64,000 nucleotides of DNA from Calendula officinalis (GCA_963853835.1 OY970822.1:87959135-88023134), one strand, 5' to 3'. Positions 1 to 11,792 are shown, numbered from the stretch's first letter. Notes: generated from the sequence alone by a model not told the origin. Program-made: numbers and translations.

Positions 1-1046
1 TACGGAGGTGTGAGTTGTGAAACAATCCCACATTCCTTCAAATGATCGTCGAACTCTTGGCTCAAATATTCGCCTCCTCGGTCAGACCGAAGTGACTTAA
101 TTTTCTTGCCTAGTTGGTTCTCTACTTCCCTCTGATATTCTTTGAACTTGTAAAAGCTCTCAGACTTTAGTCTCATGAGAAAGACATAACCATACCTACT
201 GAAGTCGTCAGTAAAGGTAATGAAGTAGCGGTATCCTCCTCTAGCTTCTGGAGTAAAGGGTCCACACACATCTGTGTGTATAATCCCTAACAACTCGCCT
301 GCCCTTTCATTGTAGTGGTTGAAAGGGTCTTTTGTCATCTTGCCAGATAAACAAGCTTCGCATATTGCATATGATTCCAAATCAAATGGCTCTAGAATTC
401 CATCATCGTGGAGCTTCTTAATGCGAGTCTCGTTTATATGACCTAAACGACAATGCCAAAGATAAGTTTGATTCAAGTTACTCTTGGATCTTTTACTTAT
501 ATGGTAGATGTCTCGTTCTATGTTATTTAGATTTAACGTGTATAGACCATTATGAGAATTTGCGTTAAAATATAAAATGTCATCTTTTAAACACGAAATT
601 GTTTTTCCATAAAACTCATAATAAAAAACCACTGTCTATAAGTAAATCAAATGAAATAACATTTATAATAAGTCTAGGAACATAATAACAATCTTTAAGT
701 TCCAAGACTCTTCCTGAAGGCAACTTGAGAAGATATGTTCCTACGGCTTCAGCTCCAACCTTGGAACCTTCGCCTACTCGTAGTTCAACATCCCCTCGTC
801 CCAGCCTCTTGTTCTTCTTAAATCCCTGCAAATGATTGCAAATGTGATGACCACATCCGGTATCCAATACCCAGGATTCACTAGAAGTAATGAGACAATC
901 AATCATAAAGATACATGAATCGCTGACAAAGTCAGCGTCCAACAGCCCCACGTCTGACGTGTGCTCGCAAATATCCTTGCTGCCACACGTTGGGCAACAC
1001 AAATCAGCAAAGTCATTCAACCATTCTTGGAACTCGTCCTCCTGAA
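1..1046 (-). pseudogene. copia protease and integrase (pol, frameshifted, partial)
   Basis: The upstream part (about 1020-616) has the copia aspartic protease motif WVLDTGCGHHIC followed by a VPRLIINVIS segment. That frame stops at 616. About one base on, the next frame reads YEFYGKTISCLKDD, then the GAG-pre-integrase zinc motif (LWHCRLGHI ... CEAC) and the integrase core with HTDVCGPF and SDRGGEY, which carry the first two catalytic aspartates. The third catalytic residue falls beyond the window edge. One frameshift near 610 separates protease from integrase. A partial cysteine-rich stretch (CCPTCGSKDICEH) precedes the protease and may be a degenerate gag zinc knuckle. Confidence 0.88.
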
Positions 1047-1067
1047 TCTCTGAGAGAGATTCTTCCT

Positions 1068-1676
1068 CTAGCCTTTGAACAAGAGATTCTCGTATAGACC
1101 TGCGACACTCAAATAAAAATTCCCGACTATACGTACTACCTTGTCCTGATAGTACTGAGTGAGAGATCCAAACAAGAACAGGACTTGTTCGTGCTCGTTT
1201 GATGTGCCAGTAACTAGGGTGAGATAATCTAGTAACCTCCTTATGTTAATAAGGTGATCACTCAATGGTTGATCATCTTTCATTTTCGACGAAATGATTC
1301 CTTGTAAAATGAATTGCTTGCTATCTTCAATACTATCTTTAAACGTCTCCTCAAGATACTGGACAAACTCATAGCACGGTTTCTTACGTAGATTATCAGT
1401 AAGCTCTGATAATGAAGTAAGAACAAGAATCGACATAACTTGTGATTCATCTGCCAGATACTGATAATAAGCGTCAAGCTCATCATCCTGGGCATCTTGC
1501 CCTGGTTGTCCCTTGGGCACCTCGTCTATCACGTATAGTAGATTCTCTGCTTTTAGGTAACTCCTAAAGTGCACTTTCCAAACTTTGTAGTTTGGACCAG
1601 TAAGCTTCCATTTTCCAGTGATGAACTTTCGCGATTCGTTTGGTGAATAAAATGGAATTTCTGACGGTACAGACAT
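1068..1676 (-). pseudogene. copia gag (UBN2/DUF4219-type), frameshifted at its end
   Basis: The ATG at 1676 opens a 202-residue frame. It contains the copia gag pattern KLTGPNYKVWKVHFRSYL near residues 24-41, and later helical segments typical of the UBN2 gag domain (LSDHLINIRRLLDYL). The frame stops at 1068 after NLLFKG. A neighbouring frame continues at once as ESLVQRLEEESLSEIQ and leads into the protease region, so a frameshift near 1080-1120 has split what was probably one gag-pol frame. There is no zinc knuckle inside this frame. It belongs to the retroelement, not to a host gene. Confidence 0.85.
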
Positions 1677-3551
1677 CTATAAGAAAAACAAACAAACGGT
1701 TAGTAAGATTAGATAAAATAAATAACTTCTAACATTATTACCTTTTAATAATAATAGTTAGATTAGGACCCATATTTCACGCCCTCTAATGCAAGGTTTG
1801 GGCACTTCCCATTAGAGTCACGCTATTTCTGGTAGGTATAGCCATACCGATCGCCTCTAGACTAGGAACGATTCCTAGATCCTCGGGATAACAAGTTGAA
1901 CAACAAACTTGTACATGTTTTAATCCCTCTAGTGCATTTTGGGCCGGGACTCCCGATTATCACCAAAATAGATCGTACCATCTAAGACTGTGTGATGCCT
2001 TGCGTCGGGACTCCCGATTATCACAAGACCCTACGCACCCTAACACTCGCAATGATTTGAATCCACATCTAAGGTTCTTTCTCCTTACAATGTGAATATC
2101 GTTGAACAAGTGAGGTGTTCCATTAGATGGGTTGCACTCTGATCTAAGATTTTCTAAAAAGGATTTTCCTTTGTTCGAAAAGTTAGCCAGTTTTTAATTA
2201 CTTGGTTTTATAAACTAACTGTTTATAAGTTCCACTTTTTAAATTTGTTTTTATAAACTTGGTTTATAAACAAATTGTTTACTTTACCATTATTAATTTT
2301 AAACCTGGTTTTCTAAACAAACTGTTTATAATCACCATATTATTAATTTATACCTTGGTTTTATAAACAAACTGTTTATAATTACCATCTTATAATTAAA
2401 TCTTGGTTTTCTAAACAAACTGTTTATAATCACCATCTTATATTTCATATTATAATAAATAAACGAAAAATAAATAATACTTGTAATTTTTGAAAAATTG
2501 CCATGCCATAACCCCAAAGACTTGGTCTTGTGTTTTATGTATTTAAAAATAAAACTTTTATAAAATTTCCGAAAAATATTAAATAATTCCGAAAAATTTA
2601 AAGATAAACACAATATCACTTCTTTTGGGTAATATAATTCTAATTAAATAAATAAACTGATAATTTAAATTACCAAACTGATAATTATTAAATTACCCAT
2701 AAACCGGTTTCTTATTTCCTCCTTAATTTCATAATTATCTTGATTTTAATAAACCTTATTAAAATCAGTTTTAATTTAGATGTTAATAACTTTATTATAA
2801 TAAACGAATAAATAATGAAACTTGTCAAAAAGTAAACTTTTTAACATCCTATTTGATCCTGTGTACCCTATGTGCCCGAAACTGAGCCTTAGGTTAACGA
2901 AACTGGATCAAATACACAACGAGGGAAAAACTGGATCGATTAGACGAAGACCGAACCGTGGCTCGGTTTGGTTCCCCGTTCGGCCCGTTCGTCCGAACCA
3001 TGCTCGACCGGAACTCAGTCTTGCTTTGTTCGACCGAACCCTATCCCTTTTATTTTATTTTATTTAAAAAACGAAAATTATAATAATAATACTAGTAATA
3101 ACAAGTAAATAAATGTGTTATTCTAATACTAAGAATAACACAACTTTCCTTATTTTGTCTAAAGCCTAATTTGTCCATTGATTCACCAAATCTTGGTTAA
3201 TCAATTACTTGGACTAATTTTTCTAGAGTTTTTACTAGACAAAAAAAGAAACCTAATTCTTTTTATCTTGAAACCTATTCAATCCAATTGTTCATAGACT
3301 TGAACAATGTTCTTGGATCAAACTTACTAGGTTTCTTTCTAAGATAAAAAAAACTTAATAAAATATACATATATTTACGAAATTTCAAAAAAAAATAAGG
3401 AAGGAAAAAGAAGCCTAATTTCTTTTTATCTAGAACCCTATTCAAACCAATGTTCATTCAAAACTTGAAGAACACATGCTTGGTCAAAAATTCTAGGGTT
3501 CTTTTCTAGATGAAAAGAAACTCAATCGAATCTCATTGAGATGAGTAGAAA
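1677..3551 (-). other. copia 5' untranslated leader
   Basis: This 1.9-kb stretch lies between primer-binding site and gag start. I found no coding sequence in it; its short open frames are not conserved-looking. It contains two spaced copies of CGGGACTCCCGATTATCAC near 1945 and 2005, and an AT-rich repeat field at 2150-2450. Confidence 0.6.
2150..2450. repeat. Degenerate tandem repeats in copia leader
   Basis: The motif TTTATAAACAAACTGTTTAT or close variants recurs at about 2205, 2265, 2315, 2365 and 2410, with intervening TTATAATCACCATCTTAT. Each motif is itself near-palindromic (AAACA-ACTGTTT). Confidence 0.75.
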
Positions 3552-3563
3552 GCTCTGATACCA
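3552..3563 (-). promoter_or_regulatory. Retrotransposon primer-binding site (initiator tRNA-Met)
   Basis: The minus strand reads TGGTATCAGAGC, complementary to the 3' end of plant initiator methionine tRNA and the usual primer site of plant copia elements. One base separates it from the LTR end CCTACA. Confidence 0.95.
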
Positions 3564-3564
3564 C

Positions 3565-4156
3565 TGTAGGAAAATCTTGTAGTATTCACATGGCGGAACT
3601 TGAATACCACATTACTGGATCTCTACTAGTCAATGAGATCACGAGAAGAAGGAGATGATGAACATTACCTTTAGACTGCTAAAGAAGTGATCCACCTCTA
3701 CTGCACCACCTGAACACGCTGCAAGACCGCGTTGTACCAACAAAGCAATACACAAAGACTTGTGTATGTGTGTTTGTTGCGTCGAATGCTCAAATCCGAA
3801 ACCCCTTGGGGTTTTGGTTCGTACGAACGGAAAATGAGAGGGAGAGGGAGAGAGTGTTTAGGGTTTTTCTAAGCAAGTGAATCAACCCCTAAGCCTTAAC
3901 CCTAAGTCCTTATTTATAAGGACTTAAGTTACAGTTAAGTCCTTGGAGTTTAATTATGATTAATCTCATAACTAAACTTCCTAATTCCTATTAACACTTT
4001 AAACCCTTAGATTTTTACTAGTTAATTAATTAACTATTAATTAACTATCCGTTAAATACTTAACCTAATATTTAACCATCCTCACAAACAATAATTAACT
4101 TATTATTATATGTTCTCTTCTTCATAATTAACTTAACTAGTTAATTATTCCACACA
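3565..4156 (-). repeat. Copia long terminal repeat (about 592 bp)
   Basis: The boundary at 3565 is set by the primer-binding site: the plus strand starts TGTAGGAAAATC and the minus strand ends CCTACA. The other end is placed at 4156 (minus strand TGTGTGGAATAATTAAC), because 3' retroelement sequence lies just beyond it. A TATA-like CCTTATAAATAAGG lies near 3905-3922 on the minus strand. The 4156 boundary is inferred; it could differ by tens of bases. Confidence 0.7.
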
Positions 4157-4780
4157 ACTTACTTTATTCGGTTGTCCATTATTGGGTGTGTAGTAGTGTG
4201 ACTCTTTAGTGTCTTATAACATTGGACACGGTGACACGTGTACTTATCTGTGCACATAAATCATTCATATATGATGTGCCTCATTAAAACCTTGTTTAGA
4301 GAAAACTCTATAAGACAAAAAATTCTCAGGAATGACAAAAAACTACACAATGATTAATAACTATTCAATTGGATACCCCTCTGACTTAACCAACTTTGCC
4401 AAGGTAAACCAATGAGACAAACACTCTTGAACTAGAAGAAAACAAATACAAAAGCATTTGGCGGGATGCTCCCCCTAATATGCATTCAACAATACTGTGC
4501 AAAACATACATAATCAATCAATGCATGATACATGTCACTGCTTAGGTAGCTCGGAGAGTTTCATAAGTCCAATATCTTTGACATATTTTTGAAATTATAA
4601 CATGTTGTAAACAAATTAGCTCAAACTCAATGGACCATTCCAACTGGCAACAACCATTCTTATTGATAATTTTGTGTATCTACAAATGTACATATCCACC
4701 AATATATATTGTAGAACATTTTTAACCTAAAAAAACATAAATTACTATAATGAATGTCATGAATCTATGCAATCAATACA
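4157..4780 (-). pseudogene. Copia pol C-terminal remnant and 3' untranslated region
   Basis: On the minus strand, broken frames read ANLFTTCYNFKNMSK and then IGLMKLSELPKQ followed by a stop at 4537-4535. These match the usual copia pol ending (LFTKSLP ... IGMRRLSELP). After the stop comes a polypurine tract, TTAGGGGGAG, near 4468-4477, then the AAGGTTTTAATGAGGCAC segment common in copia 3' untranslated regions. It ends where the LTR begins, so it is upstream of an LTR rather than downstream. Confidence 0.72.
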
Positions 4781-5210
4781 TAGGTTATGGTTTACAATAA
4801 ATTTAAACTAAAGCTAATAATTGTTTTTTTAATGACAAGTTAGTAAGTTAGTGATTTGACATATGCAGTGATATCCAAGCGGACAGTATGCATTTCTTGA
4901 ACATATCTCCTTTAATTTCTGGAATAAACTCCACCACTTTTTTTCTCTTAGGCTATGGGGTATGTGTACCACACCTCACACCACTTTTTCCTGCCACATC
5001 ATCTGCTACCTCAGCAACCACACCACCCCCACACCACATCATCTCTACGAAATACCCACCACATCACACCACACCACACCACACCATTTTAATTTTCATC
5101 TCACCATTTAATTTCCATTTATTTTTTAAACATAAAACTACACCATTTCATTTTTTTTATAAAAATTAGCCTAAATAATTACTTTATAATACCATATTGT
5201 TAAAATTATA
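4781..5210. other. Non-genic stretch with CACCA-rich low complexity
   Basis: I see no gene here. About 4970-5095 is rich in CCACA/CACCA repeats. The ends TTAGGCTATGGGG (4950) and TTAGCCTAA (5166) hint at a short inverted-repeat element, which I cannot confirm. Confidence 0.4.
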
Positions 5211-5523
5211 CTTCCTCCGTATCAAAATAAGTGACACACTTTCTATTTTGGGGTGTATCAAAATAAGTGACACACTTTGAAAACTTTCCTTATTTGGTAA
5301 AAATAGTGGGACTCATACCCACTAACTATCCACTTTAATAAAGTAAAATTACCTTTATACCCTTACTTTTACTTTTAAAACTCACTAATATCACTTTATT
5401 CAAGAAAAGTGGGACTCATTCTCCACTAACTATGTACTTTAATCTATTTTAACATCTACTTTAATCTTTTACCTCAAAAAACGTGTAAGCCAATTTGTGT
5501 CACTTATTTTGATACGGAGGAAG
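5211..5523. mobile_element. Stowaway-like MITE, family 1
   Basis: The element is 313 bp. Its left end CTTCCTCCGTATCAAAATAA is mirrored by GATACGGAGGAAG at the right, and it is flanked by TA duplications (5209-5210 and 5524-5525), as expected of Tc1/mariner Stowaway MITEs. Internal ATAAGTGACACACTTT motifs repeat near both ends. Confidence 0.9.
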
Positions 5524-5525
5524 TA

Positions 5526-5853
5526 TAATAAATCAGATTATACTTAAAACCCAATTTTTTATATAACCCCTAAATTATTGCTATATAAAAACCCAATAAA
5601 AACCCACTAAAATAACCCAATAAAAATACCCACTTAAAGCCCAACTTCCCTTTAAAACCTAATAAAAGAAAACCGTAAAAATAATTCATCTTCTTAAAAG
5701 ACAAAACACAAAAAACGTAGGTAATTTTTTCCGGCAACAGCATTCTTTTTCCGGCAGTGTTTTTCCGACGAAGACGAAGTGGTATATTTACGTTTATCCG
5801 GCAGCAGCCATCGTTCAACGGCTATATTTGCGAATAAAAAGAGAGCCCACGCC
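5526..5853. other. Unassigned stretch
   Basis: The base composition rises in GC after 5700, but I recognise no protein on either strand and no repeat structure. Confidence 0.3.
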
Positions 5854-5861
5854 CCCGTGGC

Positions 5862-6665
5862 TAGGGGTGCCCAACGGGTCAACCCGACCCTACCCGGCTC
5901 TTATCGGGTCGGGTCTGTCGGGTTTGAGTTTAAAAAATCCTAACCCGAAACCCGACCCGATAAGACTTCGGGTTAGTCGGGTTCGGGTCTGTCGGGTCTC
6001 GGGTTTGTCGGGTTGACCCGATCGGGTTGGTCGGGTTACACATTTATAAAAGTTCAAGAAACACACATTTATAAGGTGTTAGACCATTACATATTGTAAT
6101 AAAAATTAAAATCCTTATGACACCTAATAAACAATAATTATGAAATCAATAGTAATTGAATAAGAACTTGAATCAGATTCAAAAGAACTTTATGTAGTAA
6201 TGTTTGTCGAAATGGTGGTTTTCAACAATTAATATCAAATGTGATTTTTGTAAACAAACATGGAAGCAGCTAACATCAAACGGTGGAGGGTGCTAAATCT
6301 AGATCTTTGTATATAAATCTTCATAAAGAAAAAACCAAAAGATGCTATTATGTAAACACTTTAGGTAGGTATTAATTGTGATTTTTGGTTTACTTTTCTT
6401 TTTTATATATTTTTGATAAAGAAATTTAAAATTTTTAAAATTTAAATATTTACCCTAACTCTAATCGGGTCAATCGGGTCAACCCGAAACCCGAAAATAA
6501 TAAAAAACATGACCCGAAACCCGACCCGATAAGGAAACGGGTTAGTCGGGTCGGGTTTACAAAACCCGATAGCACCACAGGACCCGATTGAACCCGACCC
6601 GAATAGCGTTATCGGGTTCGGGTTCGGGTTAGGGTCGGGTCGGGTTGACCCTTTGGGCACCCCTA
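5862..6665. mobile_element. Non-autonomous hAT element with 8-bp target duplication
   Basis: The 804-bp element starts TAGGGGTGCCCAACGGGTC and ends with its imperfect inverse (GACCCTTTGGGCACCCCTA). It is flanked by identical 8-bp copies CCCGTGGC (5854-5861 and 6666-6673), the hAT hallmark. Both subterminal zones are filled with GGGTCGGGTT/AACCCGACCC repeats. The centre has no transposase. Confidence 0.92.
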
Positions 6666-6789
6666 CCCGTGGCCGTGGCCACCATTCCACCACGCAGACC
6701 CCCCACGCCGTTGTGGGGGCGGTGTTCCCATTGTTCTCCATGTCGTTGCTCGTCCAGGTCACCTCCCACGCCCCCCTTTTCCCTGCCCA

Positions 6790-6905
6790 TACCGAGTAGT
6801 CTTAAAGAATGTCCTCAACAAGTCTTGAACCCATGACCTCTTGAAGAAAACAAACTCTTCAAGGCAACCATTGGTGGTCAATTGATCTAAAGCTAATAAT
6901 TGATA
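6790..6905 (-). mobile_element. tRNA-derived SINE, family S2
   Basis: The minus strand carries an A-box-like region (GATCAATTGACCACCAATGG) and a B-box (GGGTTCAAGACTTG). A second copy of the same sequence is on the plus strand at 42725-42870. It abuts the Stowaway that starts at 6906. Confidence 0.65.
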
Positions 6906-7177
6906 CTTCCTCCGTCCCACAAAAAAATACTCATTTCTCTTGGGCACAAGTTTTAAAGAGATAGTTAGTGGTGGGGTAATTGGAAATAATTTTGATTAAA
7001 ATATAAGGTTAGATTGGAGAGAGAAAGATAGTTATTGGATAATTAGTGGTGGGGTCTTTGGAAATTATATTATTATATTAAATGGACCCCATCAATTTTA
7101 GAAATTGAAACTTTTTTGTGGGACAAAAGTTTAGGGAGAAATGAGTACTTTTTTTGTGGGACGGGACTCGGGAGGAG
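6906..7177. mobile_element. Stowaway-like MITE, family 2
   Basis: Ends are CTTCCTCCGTCCCACAAAAA and GGGACTCGGGAGGAG, flanked by TA. The internal TTAGTGGTGGGGT and TGATTAAAATATAAGGTT stretches are shared with the copies at 12369, 13504, 35800 and 37990. Confidence 0.88.
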
Positions 7178-7793
7178 TATATACAAGATACCGTTATTAT
7201 TTAGAAAACAAAAAGTTTTTCGACAGAACAAATGAAAGGAGAAATGACACGAGTGGTTGGTAGTTATTGACCCCTCATGGCAGTGACGGTTGGTAACGAT
7301 ATCTAACAAACTAAACACCCAATAATTTATCTTTAAACATTGTATGTGTTGCAACACATGTCCATCAAGTTGGTATTGATATGTAGATGGCATATTCCTC
7401 GTATTCCGATCTAGCTTAGATTTGGCTGCAAATATCAAATAACAATCGGATACAAACATCCAATAACTCGACATGCAAGAATCTTAAGAGTTCTAAACTT
7501 TTTCAAGTGGTGATTCCATAATAGTAAAACTCATATAAGGACCACATGCTATATAATTAAACTCGACGGTGATTCTATGTATTAACTTCATTAATAAATA
7601 ATGTTTACACTATACAATATGGCCCCTATACTATGTACGATGCATAAATATAGATATAACGTTATCGACTATCTATATTTTACTTTACAAGGTTACCTAA
7701 GACAACTAGCAATTATAGGAAGCTAACAATTACTACAAAAGGAATAAATCAATTTATATCAATTATGATTTCGTCCAATATATATAACACCGC
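7178..7793. other. Non-genic stretch, no recognised feature
   Basis: I see no gene, repeat or RNA gene. A 133-residue open frame on the minus strand overlaps the MITE and resembles no family. Confidence 0.4.
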
Positions 7794-7796
7794 TTA

Positions 7797-8096
7797 GACC
7801 ACTGCCAACGGAAGTGGTCACTTTTCCGCCAGTTGAGTTTTTTTGGAGTTCCACCATTGACACCAAGCGTTATTCATGGTGTCGGTTATAACTACGCCGG
7901 TTTGGGGACGGGTTTGAGGGTAAGATCAGTTGGTGGGGTGGGGCTCAAAGGGGTATTTTATGTGTGTATTTTGTAATGGTGAATTGAAGGGAAGAAGTAT
8001 TGTTGGCATGTACGTCAGTTTAGTGTCGGTTGGAAGGTGAGCTGACGTTACGCTGATTTGACAACAACTGATGCGTCAGTTTCATGTTTAGTGGTC
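7797..8096. mobile_element. Tourist-like MITE, family H (Harbinger-related ends)
   Basis: This 300-bp element starts GACCACTGCCAAC and ends TGTTTAGTGGTC, flanked by TTA duplications (7794-7796 and 8097-8099), the 3-bp TWA size of PIF/Harbinger. The interior matches the copies at 24972 and 34822 in reverse orientation (TTGTTGGCATGTACGTCAGT; GAGCTGACGT). Confidence 0.85.
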
Positions 8097-8099
8097 TTA

Positions 8100-9166
8100 G
8101 TAGTTAGTAGTATTGCTGATTGTCACTTGCTATTTATAATACATGTTGGATAATATATCAGGTATTCTTTATGTGTATATTCACATTCCGTGTCTTTTGC
8201 TAAACATAGATACGATTACATCACAATTCACAAAGCATAACTTATTTTTAATTTGTACAAAAGAAGACCACACACCGAAACCTAATCCATTGAAACAAAT
8301 GATGATTTATTGAAGTCTAAAATAAATAGTAGTTAGGTTTGATTAAACTTAATTGGTGGCGTAGGGATGAAGGTTTGGATGGCGTTGGAAGAAAGGCATC
8401 ATCAACAACCCCATCATGAATCAACCATAAAACCGTTACTCCAAACAAAACCTTTTTCATTAATTTGGTTTTCTTAACACACAAATATGTTTTTCTTTTT
8501 AAGGCAGGATACCTTCTACACATATTATTCTCAAACTTAAAGTAATATGTTGCTCATACAAATAAATAATCCACGTCATAATATTTATTTTATAGAGATA
8601 ATATTAGTTCATACCATATATTTTTACTTATCTTTCTACTTATTTTGATTAATATCAGTATATAAATCAAAAGAGAATATTAGAAAAGAAAATTAATGAT
8701 TTTATTATGTCAACCATTTTTTAAGTAGAAATATGAATTAATAAAATTTAATAGAAACTTAATTTTAAAAGCTAAAAACGTTAAACTTTGAAAAAGCGTA
8801 CTTTTTAATATAAATAGACGTGTGTGATCACGATCTTTCGCTGTACCCTAGTTTTATTTTATCTTGTATGAAGAAAGATCTATACATGGTAATATTTTAA
8901 TTTTCGTTTGCTAATAAGATATGACTAACGATACCAGGGAAAAAAATGATATTTGTGTCTATAATTTGTGTTTAACCATAGGTCTACTCACTTCTAAACA
9001 TAACATGTGTCATCCACTAATATTCTCTCATCATATCATCCCTTGATTTTGACACTTGTAATAACCATATTGGTAGGCGCATTAGTAGGCACCTCTGATA
9101 GGCACAAATACCATTTGTCATGCAACTTTTATAGAAGTATATGATTTACATATATAAATACATATA
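8100..9166. other. Non-genic AT-rich stretch
   Basis: I see nothing I can name here: no supported coding frame, no paired terminal repeats. Confidence 0.4.
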
Positions 9167-9479
9167 CTACCTCCGTATCAAAATAAGTGATACACTTTCC
9201 TAAAATGGGTGGAACAAAATAAGTGATACACTTCAAAATCTTTCCTTATTTGGCAAAAAAGTGGGACCCCTTCTCCACTAACTATCTACTTTAATAAAGT
9301 AAAATTACTCTTTTACCCTTACTTTTACTTTTAAATATCATTAATTTCACTACATCCAAAAGAAGTGGGTCCCATTATCCACTAACTATCCACTTTATAC
9401 TATTTTAAATCACTTTCCAATCTTTTGCCTCAAAAACCGCAATTTCCCAAATGTATCACTTATTTTGATACGGAGGTAG
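9167..9479. mobile_element. Stowaway-like MITE, family 1 (upstream of QRT3-like gene)
   Basis: The 313-bp copy runs from CTACCTCCGTATCAAAATAA to its inverse GATACGGAGGTAG, with TA on both sides (9165-9166 and 9480-9481). It ends about 260 bp before the start codon at 9743 and is very similar to the copy at 11793, in the opposite orientation. Confidence 0.93.
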
Positions 9480-9662
9480 TATATCATATATAGAGTGTTG
9501 GGCCGGGATGGATGTTATGTGTATGTATGTATATGTATTATATCTATATATGTATGGGTGTCATCAGCATGAACCATTTCGTAGTAACATTGGCATCTTA
9601 GTTAGCCCCTACTTTTTACATGTCCAAATCTTTATCTCATTACATCATTAAACATATAAACA

Positions 9663-9697
9663 CACGTGTACATACATACATATATGTATATATATAA
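9663..9697 (+). promoter_or_regulatory. Candidate core promoter: G-box and TATA
   Basis: A CACGTG G-box at 9663-9668 is followed by TATATATAACC at 9688-9698, about 45-55 bp before the start codon. Placement is plausible but AT-rich sequence makes chance TATA matches common. Confidence 0.35.
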
Positions 9698-9742
9698 CCC
9701 AAATGGCATCATTTCTAGAATGAAACACACATCAACAAAGCC

Positions 9743-11624
9743 ATGAGCCTACTACCAATTGCAACTCTCATCATCCTTAACCATGTCTTCCTCGCATACT
9801 CATCTCCCATTCGAACCCATGATTACGACCACCATATTCGAAAACTTCAACAATTCAAGTCATCGATTTCTCAAACGGATCAACGGGTAAGTATCTTAAT
9901 CCCTACGTTTCTTGTCTCAAAAGAAATAGTTCGTATATAGACCTTGAATATAGAAATTATTTAAATGTAGGTGTCAACTTCGCGTATTTACGCCGTGAGC
10001 AAGTATGGGGCGGATCCGACTGGGAAATCGGATAGTACGGATGCAATTCTGAATGCAATATCGGATGCCGTTGCCGAAGAACGTAATGGGTTATTGATTG
10101 AGGGGATTGCCAACCACGGTGGCGTACAAATAAGTCTTGAAGGTGGGATTTACATTATTAGCCGGCCGATGATGTTTCCGGTGGCCGGAGTTGGAAATAT
10201 CGTGGTATGTGTGTGTTTTAAATTTGGAAAATGAAAATTCAAAATTGCGTACAAAAGTGAGACTGAAATATTGGACACCTTCTCACAGTCTTTTTGACCA
10301 GTAGATCTTAAAATAGTCAAAAGTTAAACTGAAAGTAGAATAAATAATAATAACTGAAGGATCAAAGTAAAATGGTGGAGTCTTTTAGAATATGATATGG
10401 TCTCTCATGATAAAAAAAAATACGCTTTTACGAGAAAGATTTAAATATATGAATAAATTATTAATATTGATAAAATAAAAAGTTAAAAATATCGGCAAAA
10501 CTTTTTTAATATTACGTAAATTGTTACACATAATTTGTCCCGTTGTTCTCTTTTATTTACATGTTTTAACTAGTGCATTAATGGTTATGAGTTATGACCA
10601 GATATCGGGCGGAACATTAAAAGCATCCGATAATTTTACGACCAATGGTTATCTCATAGATTTATCAACAACATCATCATCTCCAACAAACAAAAACTAC
10701 GACTACGAATACATAACACTTAGAGATATAATGTTGGATTGCAATTATCGCGGAGGAGGCATTCGAGCAAGCAACGCGCTAAGAACAAGCATCGATAATA
10801 GTTACATCACACATTTTACCACAACCGGCATCATGGTACAAAGTGGACACGAAACCTATATTCGTAATTCCTTCCTAGGGCAACATATCACCGCCGGTGG
10901 TGATCCCCATGAACGAAATTTCTCCGGTACCGCCATCAATTTAGCCGGAAACGACAATGCCGTCACGGATGTTGTCATTTTCTCAGCGGGAATAGGAATC
11001 ATGATTTCGGGTCAAGCAAATGTTATTACCGGGGTACATTGTTACAATAAAGCCACCGGTTTTGGTGGGACCGGGATATATTTAAAGTTAGCCGGTCTTA
11101 CACAAACAAGAATTGTTAATTCTTATTTTGATTATACTGGGATTGTGACCGAAGACCCCGTGCAACTTCATGTTTCCGGTTGTTTTTTTCTCGGGGATGC
11201 GTTTATTCTTTTGAAATCTATTCGCGGTGTTGTGAACGGAATAAATATTGTAGATAACATGTTTTCGGGATCAAATAGAGGGATTGATATAGTTCAACTT
11301 GATCAACGAAATGGAGATTTTACGAATATCGATCAAGTTGTTGTTAATAATAATAACGTGAACGGGATGAATTTGAAGGCAACTGTCGCTAAAGGCGCCA
11401 CACAAGGTAATGGTACTTCATGGACCATAGATTTTAATCGAATACTTCTTTTTCCGAGACACATAAAATTCGTACAATATTCATTGATGACGAATGAACG
11501 TAACATGTTTCCGAATTATGTTTTACGCAATATTTCAAACAATAAGGTATTTATCGAATCAAATATAGCAGTTGAAGGCATTGTTTCTGTAACGGTTGAT
11601 CAAAGTTTATCAAAACTAAGTTGA
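9743..11624 (+). CDS. QRT3: Polygalacturonase QRT3-like
   Basis: Three exons, 9743-9886, 9971-10204 and 10602-11624, join in phase 0 to give 466 residues. Donors are GTAAGT and GTATGT; acceptors are TGTAG and ACCAG. The product has an N-terminal signal peptide (MSLLPIATLIILNHVFLAYS), then VSKYGADPTGKSDSTDAI, typical of the pectate-lyase-3 right-handed beta-helix superfamily, FPVAGVGNIV-ISGGTLKASDNF across the exon 2/3 junction, and many parallel-helix rungs (GTAINLAGNDNAVTDVVIFS). Length and order fit QUARTET3, which degrades pectin of the pollen mother cell wall so that microspores separate; that role is family knowledge. The protein should be secreted to the wall. Stowaway copies in opposite orientation lie on both sides. 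Another beta-helix pectinase of the same group is possible. Confidence 0.88.
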
Positions 11625-11792
11625 ATTAGATTTGCAAAAATCCCGAATTAGGGGATGTAAGTTGGATTAGAAATTTGGATTATTGGTTCAAAAATGTACA
11701 CCGGAGGATTGTAGAAGTGTTCAATTATTCTTGGATCATTAGTCTCTCTTGTCTTGTTTGTCAAAAAGTTGACTTTAATATTAAAGGTTGTA

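Larger units (their letters stand above)
1..3563 (-). mobile_element. Ty1/copia LTR retrotransposon, internal region (cut by window edge)
   Basis: Read on the minus strand, the order is primer-binding site (3563-3552), a long untranslated leader of about 1.9 kb, gag (1676-1068), then protease and integrase running off position 1. This gag-protease-integrase order is that of Ty1/copia. Reverse transcriptase and RNase H would lie outside the window. Frameshifts in gag and between protease and integrase show the copy is dead. The 5' LTR is at 3565-4156. Confidence 0.9.

Noticed and set aside
4888..5169. 93-residue open frame rich in threonine, histidine and proline
   Set aside because: Its composition follows from CACCA repeats; no start context or domain.
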